DNA from: Nemopilema nomurai
Lineage: Eukaryota; Cnidaria; Scyphozoa; Rhizostomeae; Rhizostomatidae
Direction of reading: 5' to 3'
Length of the DNA: 64,000 bases
Assembly (NCBI GenBank): GCA_003864495.1
Contig: ML133455.1
Coordinates: 62,001-126,000, forward strand
Made by a program: the position numbers and the translations under genes. The notes under the pieces were generated by a model that ran no database searches, was not told the origin of the DNA, and saw only the letters and a list, made by a program, of their open reading frames with translations. Each line of letters starts with the position of its first letter. The first letter of the stretch is position 1. Positions 35,601 to 45,662 of this stretch are shown in pieces.

Positions 35601-38600
35601 CTCTTCCGGTTGGATTGCCTGCCAGTACATAATCGTGGTGAATCCAGGCGATTTCAACGTTTTCCCTTCGCAGCTGAACTCCTCTTTGTTGACACGGAAT
35701 CCGACTGTAGTCAGCATGTATTTGCAATCAAAGCTTACCTAAAGAGTGAGTATTCAATAATCGATTATCATATTATTGGTAACATAATGCATTTGAACTC
35801 AGAAGCTTCCGGGGGAGAGGATCGAATAGAGCATAGAGAACTTGGCAATCGTTCAGTCAACGAACGACTGTGTTTTACCGTTTTGTGTAACTAGGTTAAA
35901 GTGCTAGATTAAGAACCAGAGAAACCGTCAATTGTATATCAGATACAATAAAAGACATCGCAACACAGATATAAACATAGTTATGCTTTGTTCATAAGAA
36001 AATAACGATTGTTCACTGGGAAAAGGTGTGTTGATACGCTCACTTTTGCCAGGTCAGGCGCAAAGGCAATAAGAAATCTCTGCTTTGGAAGTTCACTGTT
36101 GCAGCTAGTTAAGTCAAGATAGTTAATCAATTTGAGAATGGAGTTAAGTCAAGATAGATGGTTAAGTCGAGAAACCTGAATAGATAAAAACATGTTATCA
36201 GACTTCTTTTGTTGCAAAAACGAAGAAAACTCACGGTGGCAATAAAGTGCCTGACTATATAGTCATAAACCATCCAGGAATCGTGCGAAAACTCATTCTC
36301 ACTGGCTGACTTCAAAGGGGTAATCGGAGGGTGATCCCCGACATCTGTTCCTTTCCTATAAAGAAGAAAGGGTGTAGAAACGAGCAAAATTTAATGATAT
36401 CCCATTTAAAAAGATTAGCTTGAATAGTTTCATAGCTCAAAATCACATTTCTAAGTCAAATAAAAAAATAACGTCACAAAAAGGAACCCTTTATTGAATA
36501 AAGAAAAAGGTAGATATCATATCTGATTTTTTATCGTCTTAATGATTTCAAGTATCAAAGTTCTTTGTAGCAAAGATGAAGTGAGAAGGAGTAATGGTAA
36601 CACAGAAGGAGTGATGGGTAACACAGTAATGTAATCAAGTAACCAGCGGTGGGGAAACAGTAATATAATCAAGTAATCATTGATTGGGAAAACAATAATG
36701 TAATCAAATAGCCATTGGTGGGGAAAACAGTAACGAAATCAATTAATCATTGATAGGGAAAACAGTAACGTAATCAAGTAACTATTGATGGGGAAAACAG
36801 AAATGTAATCAAGTAATCATTGATAGAGAAAACAGTAACGTAATCAAGTAGCTATTGATGGGGAAAACAGAAATGTAATCAAGTAATCATTGATAGAAAA
36901 AACAGTAACGTAATCAAGTAGCTATTGATGGGGAAAACAGAAATGTAATCAAGTAATCATTGATAGAGAAAACAGTAACGTAATCAAGTAGCTATTGATG
37001 GGGAAAACAGAAATATAATCAAGCAATTATTGATTGGGAAAACAGTAATGTAATCGAGTAATCAGTGATTAGGAAAACAAACTTTGGCTTGGAGATTCCA
37101 TCGCGAAGCAGCTCTCTGACGTATGAACCCCAGAGTGGGTGATTTGACTGCTGTTTTAACGGTTCACTAAAAAGCAAGAGAGAACATTATTTAGAAATAG
37201 AACTAGAGCTGACTGATAAACATTTATTCTATGTAACAAGTATGTACTAATTTAACTTGGCAATAGGATTAAATGAATATGATTACGTCATGATTCAATT
37301 GCGAGTCGACTTCAAGTGGATCGAAGAATGTGGCTACCCGAACAAAATTTGAAATTTCCATCAACAACTACAAAATAGAATCAACTAGAAAAAAACTATA
37401 ACTAGATATAACTAAATATAATTAGATAAAACATAAATAAAATATTACAAATGTTATAGACGAACTGAATATAAAATAGGGCAGCCAATAATTGTTTGTG
37501 TATTTCAGTAGTTTGAAATAATATCATTAGGCTAAGCAAGTTGGTCAATGAAATCAGTAGCAAGGGCCTAATGTTCTAATCGGCAAAGTGACGTCATCAG
37601 CAGAGTCCTTCTGACTGATTTTGGATTGATGTAAGATATGCGAGTACTCACATCAAGTCGAAATTCTCCGGGTACTGGGTCGTTTCTGTTCTTGGGTAAC
37701 TAATGTATCCCTGTTTGCGGAGTGAAAGATGATTTGAAAACAAAGGGCGGCAAATGCAAGGGCAACAAATAAAAGGATGCTACGTGGAGACTTTCTAGAT
37801 AAAACAACGAGAGATTGGTATCATTTATATGAAAGCTGATGGAAATTAGGGTCAGAGGGCCTATTTGTTAAGGAGGAGCTGGTATGAATGATATATAAAT
37901 ACAGGAAAAACTGAAAGGATCAAAAGGAACACAGCGACCCCTCCTTGAAGATGGAAAAGTAAAGAAAGAAGAAGAAAAGGCGAAGAAGAGAAGGCGAAGA
38001 AGAAGGAAAAGTAAAGAAGAGGGTATGATTAAGCGGAAAGAATTTAGAACATGGAAAGAAGTGGAAGATGGAACGAAGTGGAGGATAAAATGAAATGGAA
38101 GATGAGAAGTATGGAAAATTTCAGGATACCCATGTGAAACTCAAGAGTAAAAATTAACTCACTTGGATGTACAGTTTCTCAGCAATATGCATCGTCTGTT
38201 GAGGTCCGATTCCGAGCGAAGAAGATGCAACTCTGAGCATTTCCACTGTATTTAACGCCCCCGGGCGTGCCTTCAATTTCTCCTTCGTTGTAACGCTTGT
38301 CACTCTAGAAACAAGATGAGTTGTGAAACAAACCGCGGTTTGGAGATCTAAGGCATAACAACGTGCAAGAGAATCAATCAGTTAATCAATCAAGCAAGCA
38401 ATCAATTAATCGGTGAATCAATAAAATTGTTGGGTGCTTTCACAGGTAGATACATAGTTATATCTAGATTGGGTGACAAGCCAACTTAGATTAATCTTGT
38501 GTTTCAAATTTTCCATTGCAAAAAAGTGGGACAACAAAGGTCCAGAATGTAACTTTGCACTTGGTGTTCTCCTGTTTAGGCCAATGTGAAAAACCGACAC

Positions 38601-41600
38601 TACTCCAAGACTTAGGCCTATGCGGAGTACCGGACATTAATCCAAGAATTAAGAAAAAGCAGACATTACTTCAAGATTCTTATCAGTTTTGTTGCTACCA
38701 AGAAGACTTTATTCGACCGAAGAATTCCTCAATTCACAGACTAGTTAGACACTATACTAGTAACAAACGAAAGATATTTACGAAAAGGTTCACGAGTAGG
38801 ACAAACGAAGAGTGCATTGTCAACAAACTGTATACAACTCATATAGAGTCACGTATACAACTCACATGGCATCAGTGAACCCTTTCACCATGTTATGAAA
38901 CATGTTACCGACATCTCTGTCGAAAACACGGACACGAGACCAGTCCAACTTAATGCACTGACCAGAGGGTAATTTTATCTAGAGTGAAATGAAATTAATT
39001 AAAACAAAACGAAGGAGCCAATATCAATACGTGAGTGACCGCTATGTCAAATAGGAAAAAATTAGATTTTCATCATTTCGACTGGATGGTTAGATTAAAT
39101 GGAAAACCAAATGACTATTGAAAACGACAATAAAACAGAACATTTCATTTTGTTAATATAAAAAATTATTCACGATAAAAAAACAACACCTATTGTGAGA
39201 TAGCCATGTGTATACGTTCGTTATATAAGTAAGTCAAAAATTGGTAAAAATGCATAAACACTAGCGCAAATACAAAACTATTTAGAAAATGATGAAAAGT
39301 GAAGCTGAAAGACAAAAGGCCTTAAATTGTTTTTAAAACTGTGTTAATGTTTCCCAGCTGGCCCTTGAGATCACACCGAGAGATAAAGACATTCTGATGA
39401 AAGATAAAGTGGTAGACTTTTCTAGATTACAACAGAAGTGCATAGGAAAAACATAACAAGTATATTTTCTAGCTTTCTTGACAACATTGACAATAGAAGG
39501 GCAATGTACCTCAACTTGTAACTGCCAGTATGGTTCTGGTTTAAACGACTGAATCTGGTCATGTCTCTCCACACAGAAGCCAAGTGTTGGTGTTTGACAA
39601 GGGCCGTAGGAAATAAGAGAGCTGTCCAAATCTCCATACTTTCCCTGTAAATTGAATATGAAACAATTATAGAGAGTGCGGAAAAAGAACCGACCAGAGA
39701 GAGACTCGAACTCACGACCCCTGACTTTGTACGCCAAGTGCTCTACCGCTGAGCTATCGGGTCATGCTTTCAAGCCAGCACTCGAGGCCAAGCCATTTAT
39801 CCTCACTGCTCCTCTCTTTAACCGACTGCACAGGGGAGCCATCGCAGCTCCATCGCAATGTGCAGATGAGCTGTTTAGTGAGAGAGAACTGCCCACACCA
39901 GGAGGGCCATCCTAGCCCCGACACTGGATAGGGTGGAGGAAGAGAAAGTGTTATGGGCAACAGGATTTCTTACGAAGAATCATAGAGAGTACAGAAAAAT
40001 GACAGACCCGAGCGAGGCTCGAAGCCACGATCCCTGACTTTGTACGCCAAGTGCTCTACCGCTAAGCTATCGGTTCATGCTTTCAAGCCGTCATTCAAGG
40101 CCAAGCCATTTATCCGCACTTCCCCTCTCCTTTCGTAGTCTCTATGATTCTTCGTAAGAATTCCTGCTGCCTATGACACTGAATACGAAAGTTTACTTGG
40201 AGAATAAAACAGAGAATTTAACTAACTTCTCCGCAGAATCAGGAGAAATGCTTCGTTGACTAGGGGCAAGAAAATTTCTATATAACATACCTGATCATAA
40301 AACAATAAAACATCCCTGTTCACACCCATAAAACGTTAAGTCTTTACTGATAGTTAAAGAGGATTCTGCATTGTATAGGAATTTTCCATCGGAAAGTCCT
40401 GTTGTTGAAAACTGATCTTTCTAAGAAAGCCGAACAACAGTTTAGGCTGCAAAATTGCTATCTATACAACGCTTTTGGTTTATAGGGAGGGACGGTCCTA
40501 AGTTGAAATATCGACCTTCACTCTCAATGTGACGGTCCTATAGCCGTTTTTGGTGCAGAGAACAGGACGGTTCCATATTGCATTTCCGAATTTCCAAGTT
40601 GTCACTCCGACAACTGGGGCTTTGTGCCACATACAAATAAACATATTTGCAATACAGATAAACTGTTCCAGGGGAGTTTACAAATATAACGCTTAAAGAA
40701 ATGAAGCTCTAACTAATATCAGGGGCAGTATGCAAAAAACGATGAGAGATTGATCTAAAATATGTAAATTGGTAAAATAGGTAAAATTTGCCTTCAATTA
40801 AACATCTCAATTAAACATTCAATTAAACGATTTTCGGAACTTTTTTGAGTGGAACTATTCTTGTCAAAGCGTGCTCACGTGTCAACAATGTTCGCAAATT
40901 TGAATACCGACTGTGGCAACGAAATTAGCTAGCTATAAAAACCGAACCAAAACATCAGAACGAGAGGATTTCGTATAAAGAAAAGCATAACAAGCAACAA
41001 AGAAGATGAAACCAGCAATTTAAATGCCCAGTATGAAGAAAAAATGCAGGGTTCGCAGAGAAAAACCCTCAAAAAGTTAATCTTTTATTTGTCCAAATAT
41101 GATTAAATAGCACATTATTACTAAAATAAGGCGCTGGAAAAATACAAACTTATATTTCAAAATTAAAAGCATATTGAATATCATATATACGTTGATCATA
41201 TACGCATGTGGAATATGGGAAATAACAATTCCAATGAACTATTGCAAGTTTCACGCTTTGTCGTGCAACCAATCAAGAGGTACCATTGCCTAATCAATAC
41301 GTTATGATCGTATTGAGCGTGAAACTATGAGAAGGAACTAAGGGCTGTCATGTTATTTCTATATAGAACCATGTTATATCTACGACCGTACCGTTCTATA
41401 TAGAGCCGTCTTGTTCTATTTACGACCGTACCGTTCTATTTAGAACTATGTTATATCTACGACCGTACCGTTCTATATAGAACCGTCTTGTTCTACTTAC
41501 GAACGTACCGTTCTATATAGAGCCGCCTTGTTCTATTTACCACCGTACCGATCTATACAGAACCGCCTTGTTCTATTTACCACCGTACCGATCTATACAG

Positions 41601-44516
41601 AACCGTCTTGTTCTATTTACGAACGTACCGTTCTATATAGAGCCGCCTTGTTCTATTTACCACCGTACCGTTCTATATAGAACCGCCTTGTTCTATTTAC
41701 CACCGTACCGATCTATACAGAACCGTCTTGTTCTATTTACGAACGTACCGTTCTATATAGAACCGTCTTGTTCTATTTACCACCGTACCGTTCTATACAG
41801 AACCGTCTTGTTCTATTTACGACCGTACCGTTCTATATAGAACCGTCTTTTTCCATAAACAACCGAGCCGTCCCATTTACGACCACGTTTTATAAAGGAC
41901 CATAACGTCCAATCGGCTTGGACAGTAATTCACTTAAGATTGTCCCATTCCGCAACCATAAAAATTCTAGACTGGTAATACCCAAATGGAACAATTCGAT
42001 ATAGAACGGTTCTAAGTGGTCCTGTGGCAACCCAAACCCTACCCGTACCCAAGTGAAACTGTTCCAACAGATCCCGTAAAAGTCTGGCCCAATGCCTGAT
42101 TGTCCTTACCTGAAAGTACCTGGTCTGAAATCGGGTGAACGCGCAACCAACTCTTAGATCCAACTCCTGCCTTGCATCAACAGAGAGGGACTCATTCTTA
42201 TTTGGCTCCGTAAGATTTTGCATTGCGTACCGAATATCTTTTTCTGTCACTGCAGAAAACTTTGCTCTGAAGATGACCTGCAGCCGAAATACCTTTTATT
42301 AATTGTGGGTAATGCTATATGAAAGACATAAGTTTCATTAACATCATTAAGTAGCTTTTGAAACTCTGGCTAGAAAAACAAAAACATTTCTTCTAAAAAC
42401 TATCATAGTGACGATTTGCATCATGATGGCTTCCTGGTATAGTTTTGCATGTATTAAGGGACTTATACCCAAAGAGAGCTCTGGGAGAATCATATTTTTA
42501 ATGGAAATAAATTTCACCTTTTCTCCAGGCTGCCCCCTCTTCATTACAGATTCAGTACAATCAACAACCTTAAAAAAATGAATTATGACAGAAATTATGA
42601 ATATTTACTACCCCAAATCCTCTCAAATAACTATGTAGAAAAAACAATAGAAATTGTTAAAGTGTCCTTTAGGCTTCTAAAATGCCTAGTAACAATTTAT
42701 TTGAAGAAAAGTTTAAGTAGTTCAATATGAAACATCAAGTTGATGCTGTATAAGTGTATCAGGCAAGAGACATGACACAGTACCTTGCATTAAAAAACAA
42801 AAAACCATAAAATTTACACAAAAATAATCTCTGTAAAATGAATCCAGAAGAGAAAGATGCTTGAAAGAATTAATTGCACATTAATTCATCTGCAGCCAGC
42901 AAAAACACAAGATAATTGTCTGTTAATCTAAAAGCAGTGTATCTTGATAATTGGAAAAGAACTTGCTAAGTTAAAAAAATACATGCATAAACTACATGAT
43001 AGACAGCTGAGAAAAATTAATGAACAGTGTATCCACTGCAAATCAAAGACAATTTCATTCCTAGCAGAAAAGAGTTGTTCTACACTACCTCAAAGCAAAT
43101 GTTTTCACCCTCCTTGTCACAATCAAGCCATAAAACAAGGTAATCAACTCCACGGGCCTAAATTGAAGAAATCAAACCATCAAAAATTAATTGCAGTAAA
43201 AAATACTCTGCACTCCAGCTACAAATTTGTTGATGCTACAATATCTTTCTTTACAACCCACTTATTCCTGGAATGAAAAAGTTGCAATATCACAAACATG
43301 AACATTTGCAGTCCAAACCAAGATAAAAACATGAAAAAGTATGTAGGAATAAAAAACAAATAAGCCCTCAACATCAATTTAAATCTTTATTAACAAGGTA
43401 TTCTACTGGGTTTCAAGTAACTAGAATGAATGAAAAAATATGATGATACCTCAGACTCCAGAAATTTAGGAATATTGAGATTTTCCATTGCTTCCTTTTT
43501 CCTTGTTGGGGCTTCAAAAAGTTCTCCCTACAAAATTTACACAGGTTTAAAGGCCAAGCCAAGTCTTTTCAAAACAACCCTGTATCACTGAATACAAAGT
43601 ACAACAAAATTTACTTTAAAAAAATTTCCAAAAGTTGAAAAATCCATTTCAAAAGTCCTGTCAAGCTCAAACTGAAAAATTAATGATATATTATTTATAG
43701 TTCACAGTCTTGCTTTTATACTCCTTCTTTTGATATAGTAGCATATGAAAAAGCAAAGATATGCATTTCCTGCCATTCTGATATCCTATCGTCTACATCT
43801 TCTATAAACATTTTGAATTTTAGAAGGCATATAAACATAAAAGTTTATTTAGGGTTTTGTTTGGGCAACTGTGGCTTTCTTGACTTTAGTGAGGCAATTT
43901 AAAGGAAAATTCATGTCTTCAGTGCTAGAACAATTTTGAGGTAGCTGTTGGTTCTCTAGAAATTGAGAGCAGAGAAAAGAAGCTTACAGGATCCACTACA
44001 TCCCAGTTATTATACTGGGACCTGAAGTCCAAGGACATCACATGACCACAGACAGAAGTCATCTTAAACTTGACTGTATGTCCAATAAAAGTTCCATGGT
44101 ACTCATGAACCTGACACGCTGGGGACAGACCTATAAGATAATGCATTTAAACTTTGAAAATTATTAAACAATTACTAAACTTTAGAGTTAGTCAGATAGC
44201 TCCAGGTGTTTTAAAATCTAAAAAAATCTTTTCTTAGAATGACCTAAATAATATATTGCTATCCAAAGCTAAATATTCAAAATAACAATATATAATAACA
44301 CACATGTTTACAGAGGAAACCTTTGACATCATTAGTAAACTAGGGTTACGTTTAATTAGGGTAATCATGTCTTAAAAACAATGAATAATTTCTTTAGAAA
44401 ATCTATTCATAATTTCAAAAGTAACCTTTTCTAGAATTGACTCTGCCATTTGAAAGGATCTTAGCAATCGAAAGCGCAAGAGATGGCTTCTCTGCAACCA
44501 TCAAAACAGTCTTCAT
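29612..44516 (-). CDS. TOP3B: DNA topoisomerase III-beta (TOP3B), complete
   Basis: Type IA topoisomerase that relaxes negatively supercoiled DNA and, in animals, acts on RNA. Exons in coding order: 44426-44516, 43988-44130, 43450-43527, 43089-43157, 42518-42568, 42110-42277, 39510-39644, 38866-38978, 38163-38304, 37652-37710, 37083-37166, 36235-36355, 35556-35738, 35107-35196, 34614-34733, 33990-34064, 33127-33269, 32431-32548, 31509-31568, 30907-31106, 30175-30277, 29612-29944 (TAG). Every junction keeps phase; total 892 aa (human 862 as I recall). Toprim: [14 protein letters not shown] with the catalytic Glu, and [14 protein letters not shown] with the metal-binding acidic triad. The active-site Tyr lies in [11 protein letters not shown]. 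Four or more C-terminal Cys clusters ([36 protein letters not shown]) look like zinc ribbons. The last exon encodes an Arg/Gly-rich tract ([14 protein letters not shown]), then the end KMSLADFL. The RGG-type tract supports RNA binding. Confidence 0.97.
30617..30830. repeat. GAT-rich degenerate repeat, TOP3B intron
   Basis: Starts with a pure (GAT)n run near 30637-30656, then longer units containing ATGATTGTGATTATAATGG and GTGATCATGATGATAATG. It lies in the intron between exons 30907-31106 and 30175-30277. Confidence 0.85.
31135..31285. repeat. (ATTG)n-like microsatellite, TOP3B intron
   Basis: Imperfect tandem ATTG/ACTG tetranucleotides (TTGATTGATTGACTGATT and variants) over about 150 bases, between TOP3B exons 31509-31568 and 30907-31106. 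Confidence 0.9.
31880..32185. repeat. 24-bp minisatellite built on the CRE palindrome TGACGTCA
   Basis: Perfect TGACGTCA octamers start at 31904, 31928, 31976, 32072, 32096, 32120 and 32162; variants (TGACGTAA, TCACGTCA, TGACGCCA) fill most gaps. Spacing is 24 or multiples of 24 up to 32120, then 42. The linker resembles AGTGTTAGTATCAG. It is intronic in TOP3B, between exons 32431-32548 and 31509-31568. TGACGTCA is the CREB/ATF site. Whether factors bind here is not shown. Confidence 0.93.
32615..32955. repeat. About 52-bp monomers in a 105-bp dimeric tandem repeat, TOP3B intron
   Basis: Two near-identical 105-base units start at 32742 and 32847 (ATGATACATGGACCCTATAA). Each is made of two diverged halves, one with TTTCGGATTATGATACATGG and one with CCTCGGATTGCGATGTACTA. 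Older, more diverged copies extend left to about 32615. Because 105 is divisible by three, it leaves a 115-codon open frame that repeats every 35 residues; I treat this as a by-product. Confidence 0.88.
35245..35336. repeat. (AAC)n microsatellite, TOP3B intron
   Basis: Runs of AAC interrupted by AAG, GAC and ATC triplets, just upstream in transcription order of exon 35107-35196. Translated it gives poly-Asn/Thr, which is not coding. Confidence 0.92.
36590..37076. repeat. 35-bp repeat organised as a 70-bp higher-order dimer, TOP3B intron
   Basis: Monomers of 35 bases share TAATCAAGTA...ATTGAT...GAAAACAG. Two types alternate: one with GCTATTGATGGGG and AAATG, the other with ATCATTGATAGA and TAACG. 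Identical dimers recur every 70 bases (for example from 36841 and 36911). The left flank has more diverged copies. The array ends about seven bases before exon 37083-37166. Confidence 0.92.
37955..38125 (+). repeat. Polypurine tract, TOP3B intron
   Basis: A strongly purine-biased plus strand (GAAGAAAAGGCGAAGAAGAG and similar) over about 150 bases, ending 38 bases before exon 38163-38304. In the TOP3B transcript this is a polypyrimidine stretch downstream of the donor. Confidence 0.75.
39655..39950 (-). mobile_element. tRNA-like repeat unit, copy A (TOP3B intron)
   Basis: The reverse strand carries tRNA-like sequence at about 39681-39764: GATAGCTCAGCGGTAGAGCA (A-box type) and GAGTTCGAGTCTC (B-box type), with GTTTCTTTTT-like sequence beyond. 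Acceptor and T stems pair imperfectly, so it looks like a tRNA-derived element. Copy B at 39967-40160 shares this head and the adjoining CATGCTTTCAAGCC...GGCCAAGCCATTTATCC. Confidence 0.7.
39967..40160. mobile_element. tRNA-like element enclosed by perfect 22-bp inverted repeats, copy B
   Basis: Bases 39967-39988 (starting TTCTTACGAAG) are the exact reverse complement of 40139-40160. Between them, on the minus strand, lies the same tRNA-like head as copy A (GATAGCTTAGCGGTAGAGCA, then a degenerate B box) and the same flank. A tRNA-type interior inside terminal inverted repeats is unusual, since SINEs normally lack them. It could be a foldback element that captured the SINE head or an inverted partial duplication. 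Confidence 0.8.
41358..41860. repeat. 40-bp minisatellite with internal palindrome, about 12 copies, TOP3B intron
   Basis: The 40-base unit reads CCGTACCGTTCTATATAGAA followed by CCGTCTTGTTCTATTTACGA. GTTCTATATAGAAC is a perfect 14-base palindrome in many copies; in others it has changed to GATCTATACAGAAC. It lies between TOP3B exons 42110-42277 and 39510-39644. The unit gives spurious ORFs in several frames. Confidence 0.95.
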
Positions 44517-45662
44517 CTTGGTACTGTCAGAATTTCTTGTTGAAGCCAGTGGCCGACACTTTAGCTGCTTCGATGCACAAAACACGTTTTAGTTTTAACA
44601 ATGAACACTTTTAAACATCATCTCTAGACTGCAAATTCCGTGGTTCTTGCCAGAAAGAAATCCCTCTTTCCGACCTTCCCCTGCCACCAGCCAATCCACT
44701 CGTGGGTTGGCGCCCGAGAGACATTATGCTTCAGCCTCCAATTGAGAAGAACTATCAAGAAATCACAGACACTTTTTATGAGGAGAATTACTGCTTCTAT
44801 GGTAGCCGTGATTCCTTGCTAACTATTTATCTATTCTTGTACAGACATATTCTGATTACGTCTAGCATACATCATTATAATCCCCTCTATTTACTTCATA
44901 GATACCCCCATCTCTGTCTCGCGGTAATCAGAAGTATCAATCCATGTAGAATCAGCCCATGAGCCGCGGCTTTAGTTTTTCATGCTGAAACCGCCCCAGG
45001 TGCAATATCATCTGCCTATAAAGCTCTGGCGCAATGCAAACCCACCATGGTAATAAAAAATCTTAAATTTGCACATCATAACACGATTTTAATAAGTCTG
45101 GAAAACAGCCGACGAGCACAGCCATATGATCAAAAGAATAACAACTGCAAAGAGAAAACTATTTTTCAAAGTAATAATTTCATTTTCCGTACAAAGATTT
45201 AACGTTGGAGTAATAAACTTTATCTTCAATAGTAATGCAGGCTTTTAAAGCATAATCGAATATTTTCTCAATAATATGACATGTTTGTAAAACAATCTTA
45301 ATCTCAACCAAGGATAATTAAGGGGAAATTACTAGCCCCCCTGAGCATTTAAAGACTGTAAGCCATTTCTAGGACGCTGTTAGCCATCCCTCAAAGATTG
45401 GTTCAGTTAAACGGAAATGCTGGCTACAAGACTTTTCTGTGACTATACCATCATTCTTTAAGACACTTTATTGCCCTTTTAAATGTTGTTTAGGGCCTGA
45501 GGGGTTCTAGACAGACTGCTTTAAGACGAATACTAAATAACAATTGAGTCAAAACAGGGGGTTCAGTGCACCACCTGCACATAATTATACTGGGATTGGT
45601 TGAAAAGAAAGTATGATTGCAGACTTTGTTAGAGCTACGGTGTCACATCGTCTGCAAGCGAA
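44517..45662. promoter_or_regulatory. Divergent upstream region of TOP3B and the secreted lectin gene
   Basis: TOP3B starts at 44516 on minus and the next gene at 45663 on plus, so both promoters should lie within about 1.1 kb. I see no unmistakable core promoter motif. No other gene was recognised; ORFs of 60 to 86 codons at 44640-44962 look like chance. Confidence 0.45.

Noticed and set aside
39681..39764. Functional tRNA gene on minus
   Set aside because: A- and B-box-like motifs are present but the acceptor, anticodon and T stems pair imperfectly, and a second decayed copy sits nearby.
41568..41840. 90-codon ORF with repeated [12 protein letters not shown] peptides
   Set aside because: It is produced by the 40-bp minisatellite (40 codons per three units) within a TOP3B intron, not a gene.
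42581..43088. Possible loss of the TOP3B Toprim exon
   Set aside because: It looked absent at first, but the exon with [11 protein letters not shown] was located at 43089-43157 with good splice sites, so the gene is intact.
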